Positions 43,207 through 53,800 of a DNA stretch of 64,000 nt are shown here, piece by piece. Where the stretch lies: assembly GCF_030816615.1 (NCBI RefSeq), contig NZ_JAUSYD010000001.1:806001-870000 (forward strand), in the 5' to 3' direction. Under the pieces are notes generated by a model. The model worked only from the letters and a program-made list of their open reading frames with translations. It did no database searches and had not been told where the DNA came from. Position 1 is the first letter of the stretch. Each line of letters starts with the position of its first letter. The translations under genes were made by a program, and so were the position numbers. This DNA is from Streptomyces sp. B1I3 (GTDB lineage: Bacteria; Actinomycetota; Actinomycetes; Streptomycetales; Streptomycetaceae).

Positions 43207-44514
43207 CTACGGGCCGTCCACGGGGTCCGGCCGCAGATCGTCCACCGCCCGCTCCCACAGGGCCGGCAGCCGCTCCGCCAAGGGCAGGGCCCGGTCGGTC
43301 ACGAAGGACACCTCGGCCCAGGTGCCGAAGAACGACAGGCCCACCCCGAAGAGGTGGCCCGGGAAGACCAGGGGCAGCAGGGCCGTACCCGTCACCTGCG
43401 TGGCACCGAGTACGCCTTCTTCGGACAGCGGCATGGACGTGGCCAGGATGTCGGTCACGCGCCGCGACATCACTTTGCGCAGATACCACTCGGTCGGACG
43501 GTCGGGCATGAATCTGACCAGGTCCTGGATGCCCTGACGCCACGGCTCGCTCCGCAGCTTCGCCGTCGTCGCCATGACGCGTTCCAGCCGCTGCCGGGGT
43601 GAGTGGCCGCCCGCGGAACCCCCGGGCCCCGGAACCGGGTCCACGGGCAGGTTCACCGGCAGAGCGAAGCAGCGGTTCCCCCAGGTCTGTTCCTCGTCCT
43701 GGCGGCGGGCGTCGACGGGCACCAGCGCGGACACCCGCGGCAGCGGTACGCCGGACTCCACCGACCAGGCACTCAACGCCCCCGCGAGTGCGGCGAGATG
43801 GACGTCATGCGCCGATCCGCCTGCCGTCGCACCGATGTGCCGGAGATCGGCCAGCGGCGTCCGCCCCCGCCACAGCCGCCTCTCACCCGTGGGTACGAAG
43901 GGGGCGGCCTGGCTCCCGCCGCGGCCGACGAGGGCGTCGTACCCGAACTTGGCGGCCAGGCCTAGCGCCCGCCCGGCCCTCCGTGGCATGTCGGCGCGAC
44001 GACCGACCCGGAGCACCGGGCGGGCGGAGGGCTCGCCCCCGCCCAGCAGGGCGCGGAAGACGACCGCCGCGGCCGAGCCGTCCTGGCAGGCGTGCCGGAA
44101 GCGGTAACACACGGCGTACTCGTCGGGCGCGTGGCCGTGGACGAGCCAGATCCCCCAGTGTGTGCCGGGAGGCAGCGGCGTGTTGAGCGCCGTGTCCATG
44201 GCCGGCTCCCACTCCGCGGGGCCGTCCGCCACCGCCTCGTGCACGTGCCGGTCGACGTCGAAGTCCGCGTCCTGCTGCCACCTGGAGCGCCGCGTACGCC
44301 CCTCCACCCGGCTCGCGAGCATGGGCAGTCCGGGCAGGCTCATGCCCACATAGGCGCGGAGGTCCGCCAGCTTCGGCGGCGGACCGCTCAGGTACGCGAC
44401 TCCGCCGGTGTCCCAGCGGACGTCGGGATGGGTCCGCTCCAGGCTCAGGAACGCGCGGTCGATGGCGTGGGTCCGGTGACGGGGGGACGGAACGGACTGA
44501 ACGGTCACGGTCAT
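43207..44514 (-). CDS. WS/DGAT-like O-acyltransferase with an altered active-site motif
   Basis: A 435-aa protein of the wax ester synthase/diacylglycerol acyltransferase family. The N-terminus (HAIDRAFLSLE), the DVDRHVHEA segment and the WGNRCFALPVNLPVDP box in the C-terminal half match family blocks. The catalytic HHxxxDG is RHACQDG here (Arg140-His141...Asp145-Gly146): the second, catalytic His and the DG are kept and the first His is Arg. The enzyme would esterify an acyl thioester to an alcohol. It diverges from the PUFA-synthase-like operon, suggesting that it takes that product. CTGGAG precedes the ATG. Confidence 0.82.
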   Translation of the reverse strand: MTVTVQSVPSPRHRTHAIDRAFLSLERTHPDVRWDTGGVAYLSGPPPKLADLRAYVGMSLPGLPMLASRVEGRTRRSRWQQDADFDVDRHVHEAVADGPAEWEPAMDTALNTPLPPGTHWGIWLVHGHAPDEYAVCYRFRHACQDGSAAAVVFRALLGGGEPSARPVLRVGRRADMPRRAGRALGLAAKFGYDALVGRGGSQAAPFVPTGERRLWRGRTPLADLRHIGATAGGSAHDVHLAALAGALSAWSVESGVPLPRVSALVPVDARRQDEEQTWGNRCFALPVNLPVDPVPGPGGSAGGHSPRQRLERVMATTAKLRSEPWRQGIQDLVRFMPDRPTEWYLRKVMSRRVTDILATSMPLSEEGVLGATQVTGTALLPLVFPGHLFGVGLSFFGTWAEVSFVTDRALPLAERLPALWERAVDDLRPDPVDGP

Positions 44515-45000
44515 GGAGGCTCCAGTTCGCGCCGGCGGACACAGGAAGGCCGGCCCCGCACGCTGTGCGGGGCCGAGTCGTCAGCACGGCTTGCACCGCT
44601 TTATATCGGGTGGCCGCCCGCACGGAGGCCCGGCCGCACGCACCCGACCTTCCCGGCCCGTGCCGTCACACCGGCCGTCGCGCCGTGTCCTGCCTGCCGA
44701 TCACGCCTCCCAGCCCTCGTGAGCCGGTTCCTCCACCCCCGCACACGAAGTCACTCGAAGTGATGACGGGAAGCCAGGCGGGCACACCTGTTCCGGCGTA
44801 CCCCTCGCACGTACGCCATCGCTCCGCCACCCCGGATCCTGGGGGCCGCACCGTGTGTGACCTCCCGTTTCCGGCCCGGGTGACCAGTACTCCGATCAGG
44901 TGAGCCGACCGAACCGTGGCTCCGGTTCCCCTCACCTTCTGCCAGTGTTCTTCGCATCACTGCGTGTAGCCGCACCCCCTCGATCCCTGGAGTCCTGGAC
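44515..45000. other. 486-bp divergent regulatory region of the lipid locus
   Basis: No gene. It contains a perfect 10-bp hairpin GGCCCCGCAC/GTGCGGGGCC (44552-44574) in the presumed leader of the WS/DGAT gene, an AT-rich patch CTTTATATCG (about 44599-44608) that could supply a -10 on either strand, and the inverted repeat TCACT-CGA-AGTGA (44751-44763) with a nearby CGAAGT direct repeat. Confidence 0.6.
44552..44574 (-). promoter_or_regulatory. Hairpin in the leader of the WS/DGAT-like gene
   Basis: GGCCCCGCAC (44552-44561) and GTGCGGGGCC (44565-44574) pair perfectly over a GCT loop, 37 bp before the leftward start codon. It could attenuate or stabilise that message. Confidence 0.45.
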
Positions 45001-46107
45001 GTGCACGTTGCCCTCACCGGCGCCACCGGCTTCCTCGGGCTCCGCCTCCTGCGCCGGCTTCTCACCGATCACGAGTCGTTGACGCTGCTGGCCCATGCGC
45101 GTTCGGGCGACGCGCTGCAACGCGTCACCCGGTTCTTCGAGCTGTCCGGCGCTCCCCGGGCGCTGGTCGGGGAACTCCCGCGCAGGTTGAGGGTGGTGGA
45201 GATCGACCTGGGACGACCGCGGTTGGGGTTGTCGGTGGCCGAGTTCCGCGAGCTGGCCGACGGACTCGACGCGATCTGGCACAGCGCGGGCAGCATCAAT
45301 CTGGAGGACGACATCGGGCGGCTGCGCCAGGTCAACGTCGACGGCACCCGGCACGTGCTCGGGCTCGCAGCGGCCGGACCGAGGAAGCCGGTGGTCCACC
45401 ACGTGAGCACCGCCTTCGTGGCCGGTGCGCGGCGCGACGGCGTGGTGTACGAGGACGAACTGGACGACACCCACGGCTTCGAGAACACCTACGAGCGCTC
45501 CAAGTACGAGGCGGAGGTGCTGATCCACGCGTGGTCCCGGGCGCACGGCCGTCCGGTCGTGGTGCTGCGGCCGAGCATCCTGGTCACGGACCTGCCGCCG
45601 CACCCGGATCTGCCCCCGCACCCCCTCCAGGTCATCGAGCGGATCCTGCGGGACTCGCTGCGCGCCGTCGGCCTCGACGACCACGGGCTTCCCGGGCCCC
45701 GCCGTCCGGTCGTCCGGCTTGCCGGAGATCCCCGCGGCCGTCTCAACCTCATGCCGGTGGAGGAAGCCGCCGCCGTCATGGTGCGGTTGGCCACCAGGCC
45801 CCCCTCCGGGGGAGTCGACACGTACAACGTCGTCCACGACCACGACGTCCCTGTGCCGGCCGTCGTCACGCTCCTGGAGCGGCTCGCGCCCCTCACCCTC
45901 GACGTCGTGGCCGGGAAGCCCGCCGACGCGTCGGCGCTGGAAGCCCTCCTGGACTTCTATCCGGGCTTCACGGCCTATCTCAGTCACCGTCGCCGCTACG
46001 ACGACACCCGTGTCCGGACCCTGTTCGGGCCGTCGCCGGGCAGGACCAGGGTCGACCTGGACTACCTGTGGTCCGGGTTGCACCGGAGACAGGCATCGAC
46101 GGGCTGA
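45001..46107 (+). CDS. Thioester-reductase-like NAD(P)-dependent SDR
   Basis: A 368-aa extended short-chain dehydrogenase. TGATGFLG at residues 6-13 binds NAD(P)H. HSAGSINLEDDIGRLRQVNVDGTRHVL (read in pieces) is the typical fatty acyl-CoA/thioester reductase stretch. HVSTAFVAG with Tyr164 and Lys168 (YERSK) forms the catalytic triad. This family (male-sterility/TR domains) releases acyl chains from carrier proteins as aldehydes or alcohols. The GTG start follows CTGGAG. It is first in the operon with the megasynthases, so reductive release of their product is a reasonable inference. An epimerase-like role is the alternative. Confidence 0.82.
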   Translation: MHVALTGATGFLGLRLLRRLLTDHESLTLLAHARSGDALQRVTRFFELSGAPRALVGELPRRLRVVEIDLGRPRLGLSVAEFRELADGLDAIWHSAGSINLEDDIGRLRQVNVDGTRHVLGLAAAGPRKPVVHHVSTAFVAGARRDGVVYEDELDDTHGFENTYERSKYEAEVLIHAWSRAHGRPVVVLRPSILVTDLPPHPDLPPHPLQVIERILRDSLRAVGLDDHGLPGPRRPVVRLAGDPRGRLNLMPVEEAAAVMVRLATRPPSGGVDTYNVVHDHDVPVPAVVTLLERLAPLTLDVVAGKPADASALEALLDFYPGFTAYLSHRRRYDDTRVRTLFGPSPGRTRVDLDYLWSGLHRRQASTG

Positions 46108-46254
46108 CCGACGGACGTCCGGCACACCCACACCCCGGGATCCCACCCGCGTCCGCGCTCCGGGCGTTCCGCCACGTCTGACTCCCCTCGCGGACGCGGA
46201 CGCGCTCCCGCCCCCACGCACTCGCACACACGCACACCCCGCTGGAGCCCACTC

Positions 46255-47838
46255 TTGTCCGTCCTCGCCGCTTCCGATCCCGTCGTCGTGTCCCCGCCGG
46301 TCTTCTCAGCCGAGGGGATCGCCGCCCACGCCCGGCGGATCAGGGACCACGTGCACATCGTCACCGACCCGGCCGGCCGGGATGTGGGCCTCGCCATCGG
46401 CCCCCCGCCCCCCGGCACCGTGCTCGGGACGCTGCCCCCGCTGTATCCCGAGTGGCTCGGCGGACGCGCCTTCTGCGAGGCGCACGGTGTGCGTTTTCCC
46501 TACGTCGCGGGTGAGATGGCGAACGGCATCGCCACCACCCGGATGGTGACCGCGATGGCCCGGGCGGAGATGCTCGGGTTCTTCGGCGCCGGTGGCCTCG
46601 GACACGACGAGGTCGAGCGGGCCGTGCGCGTCCTGGCCGCCGAACTGGCGGACGTCCCGAACTGGGGTGTGAACCTCATCCACTCACCGGCCGAACCCGC
46701 CCTGGAGTTCCGCGTCGCCGAGCTGTTGCTGCGGTACGGGGTCCCCCGCATCTCCGTCTCGGCGTTCATGGAGCTGACGCCGGCCGTCGTGCTGTGCGCG
46801 GCACGGGGGCTGCGCCGGGGTGCCGACGGCGGCGTTCTCCGGCGCACCCATCTGCTCGCGAAGGTGTCCCGCCCGGAGGTGGCCGAGAGGTTCCTCTCCC
46901 CCGCACCGCCCGACCTGCTGCGTCTGCTCGTGGACCGGGGCGAACTGACGCAGGAGGAGGCGGACCTGGCCGGACGAGTCCCCGTGGCCGAGGACATCAC
47001 GGTGGAATCCGACAGCGGCGGCCACACCGACAACCGCCCGCTCGCCGCGCTGCTGCCGCGGATCGTCCTCCTGCGCGACGAACTCGCCCGGCGGTTCCGC
47101 CACCCCCGGACCGTCAGGATCGGCGCGGCCGGCGGGCTTGGCACACCGGACGCGGTGGCCGCCGCCTTCGCGCTCGGAGCCTCGTACGTGGTCACCGGGT
47201 CGGTGAACCAGGCCGCCGTGGAGGCGGGCCTGTCGGACGAGGCCAAGGCGATGCTCTCCGAGGCCGACATCGCCGACGTGACGATGGCGCCGGCGGCCGA
47301 CATGTTCGAGCTGGGAGTCAAGCTGCAGGTCCTGGCACGGGGGACGATGTTCGCCCAGCGGGCCGCCCGGCTCCACGCGGCGTACCGGGAACACGACTCG
47401 CTGGAGGAGCTTGCGCCGGCGCTGCGCGCCACGATCGAGCGGGACGTGCTGAGTGCCCCGATCGACGACGTCTGGCAGCGCACACGGGAGTTCTGGCGCG
47501 AGCGCGACCCGTCGGAGGTCGCTCGCGCGGAGAGCGACCCCAAGCACCGGATGGCGCTGGTCTTCCGCTGGTACCTCGGGAACTCCAGCAGGTGGGCGAT
47601 CACCGGCGACCCGGCCCGGCGCACCGACTACCAGATCTGGTGCGGACCGGCGATGGGCGCCTTCAACCGGTGGACGGCGGGCACCTTCCTGGCCGAACCG
47701 GCGAACCGGTCCGTGGTGCAGATCGCGCTCAACCTCCTCGAGGGCGCCGCCGTCCTGACCCGCGCCCATCAACTGCGGACCTACGGCGTGCCGTTGCCGG
47801 CGTCGGCACTCACCTATACACCGTGCAGGCTCGCATGA
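46255..47838 (+). CDS. pfaD: PfaD-type trans-acting enoyl reductase
   Basis: A 527-aa FMN enzyme of the PfaD/2-nitropropane dioxygenase-like family that saturates enoyl intermediates of PUFA synthases in trans. Its N-terminal 90 residues precede the barrel. GEMANGIATTRMV, WGVNLIHSPAEPALEF and IGAAGGLGTPDAVAAAFALGASYVVTGSVNQA (read in pieces) are diagnostic. The C-terminal KHRMALVFRWYLGNSSRWA and QIWCGPAMGAFNRW blocks are specific to PfaD. The start is TTG, with CTGGAG about 8 nt upstream. Gap to the SDR is 147 bp and to the first megasynthase 56 bp. The fused PfaD domain of some PUFA systems is here a free protein. Confidence 0.92.
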   Translation: MSVLAASDPVVVSPPVFSAEGIAAHARRIRDHVHIVTDPAGRDVGLAIGPPPPGTVLGTLPPLYPEWLGGRAFCEAHGVRFPYVAGEMANGIATTRMVTAMARAEMLGFFGAGGLGHDEVERAVRVLAAELADVPNWGVNLIHSPAEPALEFRVAELLLRYGVPRISVSAFMELTPAVVLCAARGLRRGADGGVLRRTHLLAKVSRPEVAERFLSPAPPDLLRLLVDRGELTQEEADLAGRVPVAEDITVESDSGGHTDNRPLAALLPRIVLLRDELARRFRHPRTVRIGAAGGLGTPDAVAAAFALGASYVVTGSVNQAAVEAGLSDEAKAMLSEADIADVTMAPAADMFELGVKLQVLARGTMFAQRAARLHAAYREHDSLEELAPALRATIERDVLSAPIDDVWQRTREFWRERDPSEVARAESDPKHRMALVFRWYLGNSSRWAITGDPARRTDYQIWCGPAMGAFNRWTAGTFLAEPANRSVVQIALNLLEGAAVLTRAHQLRTYGVPLPASALTYTPCRLA

Positions 47839-47894
47839 CCGGGCCCGGCGCACCCGGCGCCCCGGCAGCAACCGTTCGACGACAAGGAGAACCC

Positions 47895-50800
47895 GTGTCC
47901 GCCTTCCGCCACCAGGTACCCATCGCCGTGGTCGGCATCGGCGCGCTGGTGCCCGGCGCGACGGACGCGGCCGGCTACTGGCGGACCGTGGTCGCCGGCC
48001 GGGACCTGATCACCGACGTCCCCGCTTCGCGCTGGCTCGTGGAGGACTACTACGACCCGGACCCCGCCGCCCCGGACAAGACGTACGCCCGCCGGGGGGC
48101 GTTCCTCCCGGAGGTCGACTTCGATCCCCTGGCCTACGGCGTGCCGCCCACCAGCCTGCCGTCCACGGACACCGCCCAGCTGCTCGCCCTGATGGTCGCC
48201 GACCAGGTGCTCGCCGACGCCGGCGGGCTGTCGCGGGTGAACCGGGACCGGGTCGGCGTCATCCTCGGCGCGGCGGCGCTGGAGCTGCTGTCACACATGA
48301 ACGAGCGCATCCAGCGTCCGGTGTGGCTCAAGGCGCTGCGGGAGAGCGGAATCCCCGAAGCCGAGGCGCAGGACGTGTGCGACCGCATCGCGGAGCACTA
48401 CACACCGTGGAAGGAGTCGAGCTTCCCCGGATTGCTGGGCAATGTCATCGCCGGCCGCATCGCCAACCGGTTCGATCTGCACGGCACCAACCACACCACC
48501 GACGCGGCCTGCGCCAGCTCCTTGGCGGCGCTGTCCACGGCGGTCGGCGAACTGGCGCTGGGCAGGTCCGACCTGGTGATCAGCGGCGGAGTCGACACCG
48601 GGAACGACATCGGCATGTTCCTGTGCTTCTCCAAGACGCCCGCCCTGTCCCCCAGCGGCGACTGCCGGCCGTTCTCCGAGGCGGCCGACGGCACCATGCT
48701 CGGCGAAGCCGTCGTCATGTACGCCCTCAAACGGCTGGCGGACGCCGAACGCGACGGCGACCGGATCCACGCGGTGATCCGCGGGATCGGCACCTCCTCG
48801 GACGGCAGGAGCACTGCCATCTACGCGCCCCTGCCCGACGGCCAGGCCCGGGCGCTTCGCCGCGCCTACGAGGAGGCCGGCTACGGTCCGGAGACCGTCG
48901 AGCTGGTCGAGGCCCACGGCACCGGGACCAAGGCCGGGGACGAAGCCGAACTGAGCGCGCTGAGCGCGGTGTTCGGCGAGTCGGACCGTACGGACCGGCA
49001 GTGGTGCGCGATCGGCTCCGTCAAGTCGCAGATCGGCCACACCAAGTGCACCGCCGGTGCGGCAGGGCTGCTCAAGGCAGTCATGTCCCTGCACCACAAG
49101 GTGCTGCCCCCGACCATCAAGGTCGACCGGCCGAACCCTGCCACCACAGCTCCGGACAGCCCGTTCTACGTCAACACCCGGACCCGTCCGTGGGTACGCC
49201 CGTCCGGCCATCCCCGCCGGGCGTCGGTGTCCAGCTTCGGTTTCGGGGGCAGCAACTTCCACGTCACGCTCGAGGAGTACGTGCCCTCGGGCTCGCCGGG
49301 CCGTGAGGCGTGGCGAACCCGCTCCGCCCCGACCGAACTCGTGCTGTTCAGTGCCTCCTCGCCGTCCTCGCTGGCCACCGAGGCCATCCGCGGTGACCTG
49401 CCGCTCGCCGCGATCGCCAGGGAGAGCCACAGCACGTTCTCGCCCACGGACCGGGTGCGGCTGGCGGTCGTCGCGTCCGACACCGAGGAACTGCGCGACA
49501 AGCTCGTCCAGGCCACCGCCCTGATCAGCCGGCGGCCGGACACGGCGTTCTCGACACCGACCGGGATCCAGTACGCCGCCGGGGCACCCGCGCCCGGCCG
49601 GATCGGCTTCCTCTTCCCCGGCCAGGGCGCGCAGTACGTCGGCATGGGCGCCGATCTGGCCATGCTGTCGCCGGCCGCCCAGGGCGTCTGGGACAGGCTG
49701 GGTGGTTCGGGGCCCGAGGGCAGTCCTCTGCACCGGTCGGTCTTCCCCCCGCCCGCCTTCACCGACGAGGAGCGTGCCGCCCAGGGCTCCCGGCTGGCCG
49801 CCACCGAGTGGGCGCAGCCCGCGCTCGCGGTGCACAGCCTCGCGCTGCTCGAGGTGTTGCGGGGTCTCGGCCTGCGGCCGGACTGCGTGGCCGGCCACAG
49901 CTTCGGGGAACTGGTGGCCCTGCACTGCGCCGGCGTCCTGGACGCGGAATCCCTGGTCGTACTGGCCCGCCGCCGCGGCGAGTTGATGCGCGACGCGGCA
50001 CGCACTCCCGGGGCCATGCTGGCCGTCGGGGCCGGCCCCGAGCAGGTCGCGGCGGTGCTCGCCGACGTCGGGTGCGGTGACGTCTGGCCGGCCAACCACA
50101 ACTCCCCCCGGCAGGTGGTGCTCTCCGGCACCACCGAGGCGATCGTCGTGATGGAGAGGGCGTTCGCGGCCGAAGGCGTCAGCACGCAGCGGCTGAACGC
50201 CTCGGCCGCCTTCCACAGTCCGCTGGTCGCCCCGGCCGGTGAGCCGCTCGCCGAGTTCCTGCGCGGCATCGCGCTCGCCGAGCCCCGGTTCGACGTGTAC
50301 GGCAACGCGGACGCGGCGCCGTACCCGTCCGGGCACGACGAGGTGCGCCGCAGGCTGGCCTCCCATGTGAGCTCACCGGTGCTGTTCCACGAGCAGATCG
50401 AGGCGATGTACGCCGCCGGGGTCCGGACCTTCGTCGAGGTGGGCGCGGGCACCACTCTGAGCGGCCTGGTGGGGCAGATCCTCGGCGGGCGTGACCACGT
50501 GGCCGTCCCCCTGGACCGGCCGGGCCGGTCAGGGGTCAGCAGTCTGCACACCGCGCTCGGCCACCTCGCCGTACGCGGCGTCCCGCTCGATCACACCCAC
50601 CTCTGGGCGCCCTACGGGCCGCCCGGAACACCAGCGAAGGAGACCAAGCCCAGGATGACCGTGAAGATCAGCGGTTCCAACTACGGTCAGCCCTATCCGC
50701 CTGCCGGTGGGGCCGCGGCGCTGCCGGCGCCGAATCTCCCGGCCGCCACGCGCGCGCCCGCCCCGCCGGACGCACCGGAGGCGGCCGGACCTCCGCGGGA

Positions 50801-53800
50801 GCCCTCGCCCGCGTCCGGGGCCCCGGTGTACCAGGCCCTCCCGTCCGCGCCGGTTCCCGCTGCCCCTTCCCACCCCGCACCCTCACCCGAGCCGGCATCC
50901 GCCGCGCCTGCCGACTGGTACGCCATGGTCGAGGGTGTGCAGCGGCAGACCGCGGAGGCCCACGCGGCCTGTCAGCGCATGCTGATCGACAGCCACATGG
51001 CCTTCCTGCGGATGACGGAGACGACCTTCGCCGCGATGCTGGGAGGACAGAGCCCTCACGGTGTCCTCGACACCGCCTTCGCCGAGTCCCCGTCCCAAGA
51101 CGCCGGCCTGCCGCCCCGTCCGCTGCCACGGCCCACCTCGCCCGCACGCACGCACGCGCCCGCGCCGCCGGCCCCGCCGGCAGCCGTACCGGTCGTAATT
51201 CCCGGGCCTGCCGCACCCGTTGCGCAACCCGCCCACTGGCCTTCCGCCGCAGCGTCGGGCGTCGCGGACACGCCGCCGGGCGCCGTGGACGCGCCGGCGG
51301 TCGGCCACCCCGTCGCCACCACCGCGGCGTCGGCCGGCCCGGCCGACGTCGCGACGACGACAGCGGCGGCTCGCCCGGCCGCCACGGTGACGGCGACGGC
51401 AGCCACCCCTTCCGCACTGTCGACGCAGGAACTCGAGGAGCTTCTCCTCTCCGTGGTGGCCCGGCTCACCGGTTATCCGTCGGGCATGCTCACCATGGAC
51501 ATGGAGCTGGAGGCGGACCTGGGGGTCGACTCGATCAAGCGCGTCGAAATCCTTTCCGCCGTGCGGCAGCGGGTGGGCGACGTGCCCACCGGGGACATCG
51601 CCCAGCTCGGCAAGCTGCGCACACTGCGAGAGATCGTCGAATCTCTCGCCCCGGACCTCGGACCCGCCTCTGCCGGTCATCCGGTACCGGCCTCCGAAGC
51701 CGCGGCCCCCGGTCGTGCGGCGGCCACCGTCCCGGAGATTCCGGCCATGCGTCATGAGCCGCCCCCACGCGGGGTGCCGACCAGGCTGGTGTCGCGTGCG
51801 GTGCGTGCGCCCGCGTCCGGCCTGGCGATGGCGGCCCTCGGGGACGGGCCGCTCGTGGTGACCGGCGAACGCTCCGGTGACCCGGGCGGGGCCGCACTCG
51901 CCGGACTCGTCGCCCGGAAGCTGACCGAGCACGGCCTCGACGCCACCGCCGCGGCGGACGTTCCGCAGGACGCGCACGGCGTGGTGCACCTCGGCGGGCT
52001 CGCCGGGGACGGCTCGCCGGACGATGCGCGGGAGGTCCACCGGTCCGCGTTCCGCACGGCACGTGCGGTCGCGGCGCGGATGGCCACGCAGGGCGGGCTG
52101 TTCGTGACCGTCCAGGACACCGGCGGCGACTTCGGGCTCGACTCCCGCCGCCCGGGCCGGGCGTGGCTCGGCGGTATCGCCGGCCTGGCCAGGACCGCCG
52201 CGAAGGAGTGGCCTTGTGCTTCGGTCAAGGCGATCGACTGCGAGGTCGGCGGGCGCGGCCTCGAAGCGGTCGCCGAGGCCATCGTGCGGGAACTGCTCGA
52301 GGGCGGACCGGAACCGGAGGTCGGTCTGCGGGCGGACGGTATCCGCACCACCCTCGAGACGGTCCCTGCGCCGCTGACACCCGGCGGGAAGGGGCGCAAG
52401 CAACGCGTCACCCCGGAGTCCGTGATCGTGGCCACCGGTGGGGCGCGCGGAGTGACCGCGGCCGCGCTGCTGGACCTGGCCGCGAAACACCGCCCCCGCA
52501 TCGCGCTTCTCGGCCGGACCGAACCGGCGGAGGAACCTGCCTGGCTGGCGGAGGCCACCGACGAGCCCACACTCACCCGCCTGCTCGCCAAGCACTCCAC
52601 CGGCGGCGGGGATGGTCCCTCGCCCGCCGGGATCACCCGGCGCGCCCGGGAGATCCTGGCCGCCCGTGAGGTGCGGGCCACGCTGGCGGATCTGCGGGCC
52701 GCGGGGTCCGAGGTCCGGTACCTCGCGGTCGACGCGAGGGACGGCGATGCGGTCGCGACCGCGCTGCGCGACGTGCGCGAGACATGGGGCCCGGTCACCG
52801 GCATCGTGCACGGCGCCGGCGTACTGGCCGACGCGCGGATCGCCGACAAGACCGACGAACAGTTCGACCAGGTGATGTCCACCAAGGTGGACGGTCTGCG
52901 CGCACTGCTGGCCGCGACGGCGGACGACCCGCTCGACGTGATCTGCCTGTTCTCCTCGGTGAGCGCCGTGTTCGGCAATGCGGGGCAGAGTGACTACGCC
53001 ATGGCCAACGAGGTGCTCAACCAGGTGGCGTCCGCCGAACAGTCCCGCCGCCCCGGCTGCCTGGTGCGCTCGGTCGCCTGGGGCCCGTGGCACGGCGGAA
53101 TGGTCACACCGGCACTGGCCGGGCACTTCGGCCGGTCCGGCATCGCGCTCATCCCCCTGCGGCAGGGCGCCGCGTCCTTCTCGGCCGAACTGGACGGCCC
53201 GGCCGACGAGCCGCGCGTCGTCATCGCGGCCGATGGAGCTGCGGCCGCGATGGAGCCCGCCGGGACTCCGCGCCCTGCCCAGGTGCGGATCTGCGGGGAC
53301 AGCCACCCCGAGCTGGCCGACCACGAAGTCGCCGGCACTCCTGTGCTGCCCGTGGCGATGGTCCTGAACTGGTTCACCGGGGCGGCCTCGGCCTGGCGGC
53401 CGGGCACCGGCCGGCTGGTCCTGCGCGACCTCCGGGTGTACCGGAAGCTCGTCCTGCCACGGCTCGCCGACGAAGGCCACCGGCTCACCGTGCACGGGTG
53501 CCGTGCCACGGTCGGGGCGCCCTCGGCCCTGGAGGCGGAACTGCGGGACGAGGACGGGACCCCGCACTTCCGGGCCGCCCTCGACTTCGAGGCCGCGGAC
53601 TCCGACCCGGCCGGCTGGGACTCCCCGGCCGGGCTGGAGCCGGCGGCCCGCCCGGAGGTCTACGACGGCCACGTCCTCTTCCACGGGCCCCGGTTCCAGG
53701 CGATCCGCACCCTGCACGGGGTCTCCGGACAAGGAGCGGAGGCATCCGTGGCGGGGCTGCGCGCCCTGGGCTGGGCCGAGGGCCCGTGGCCGCTCGACCC

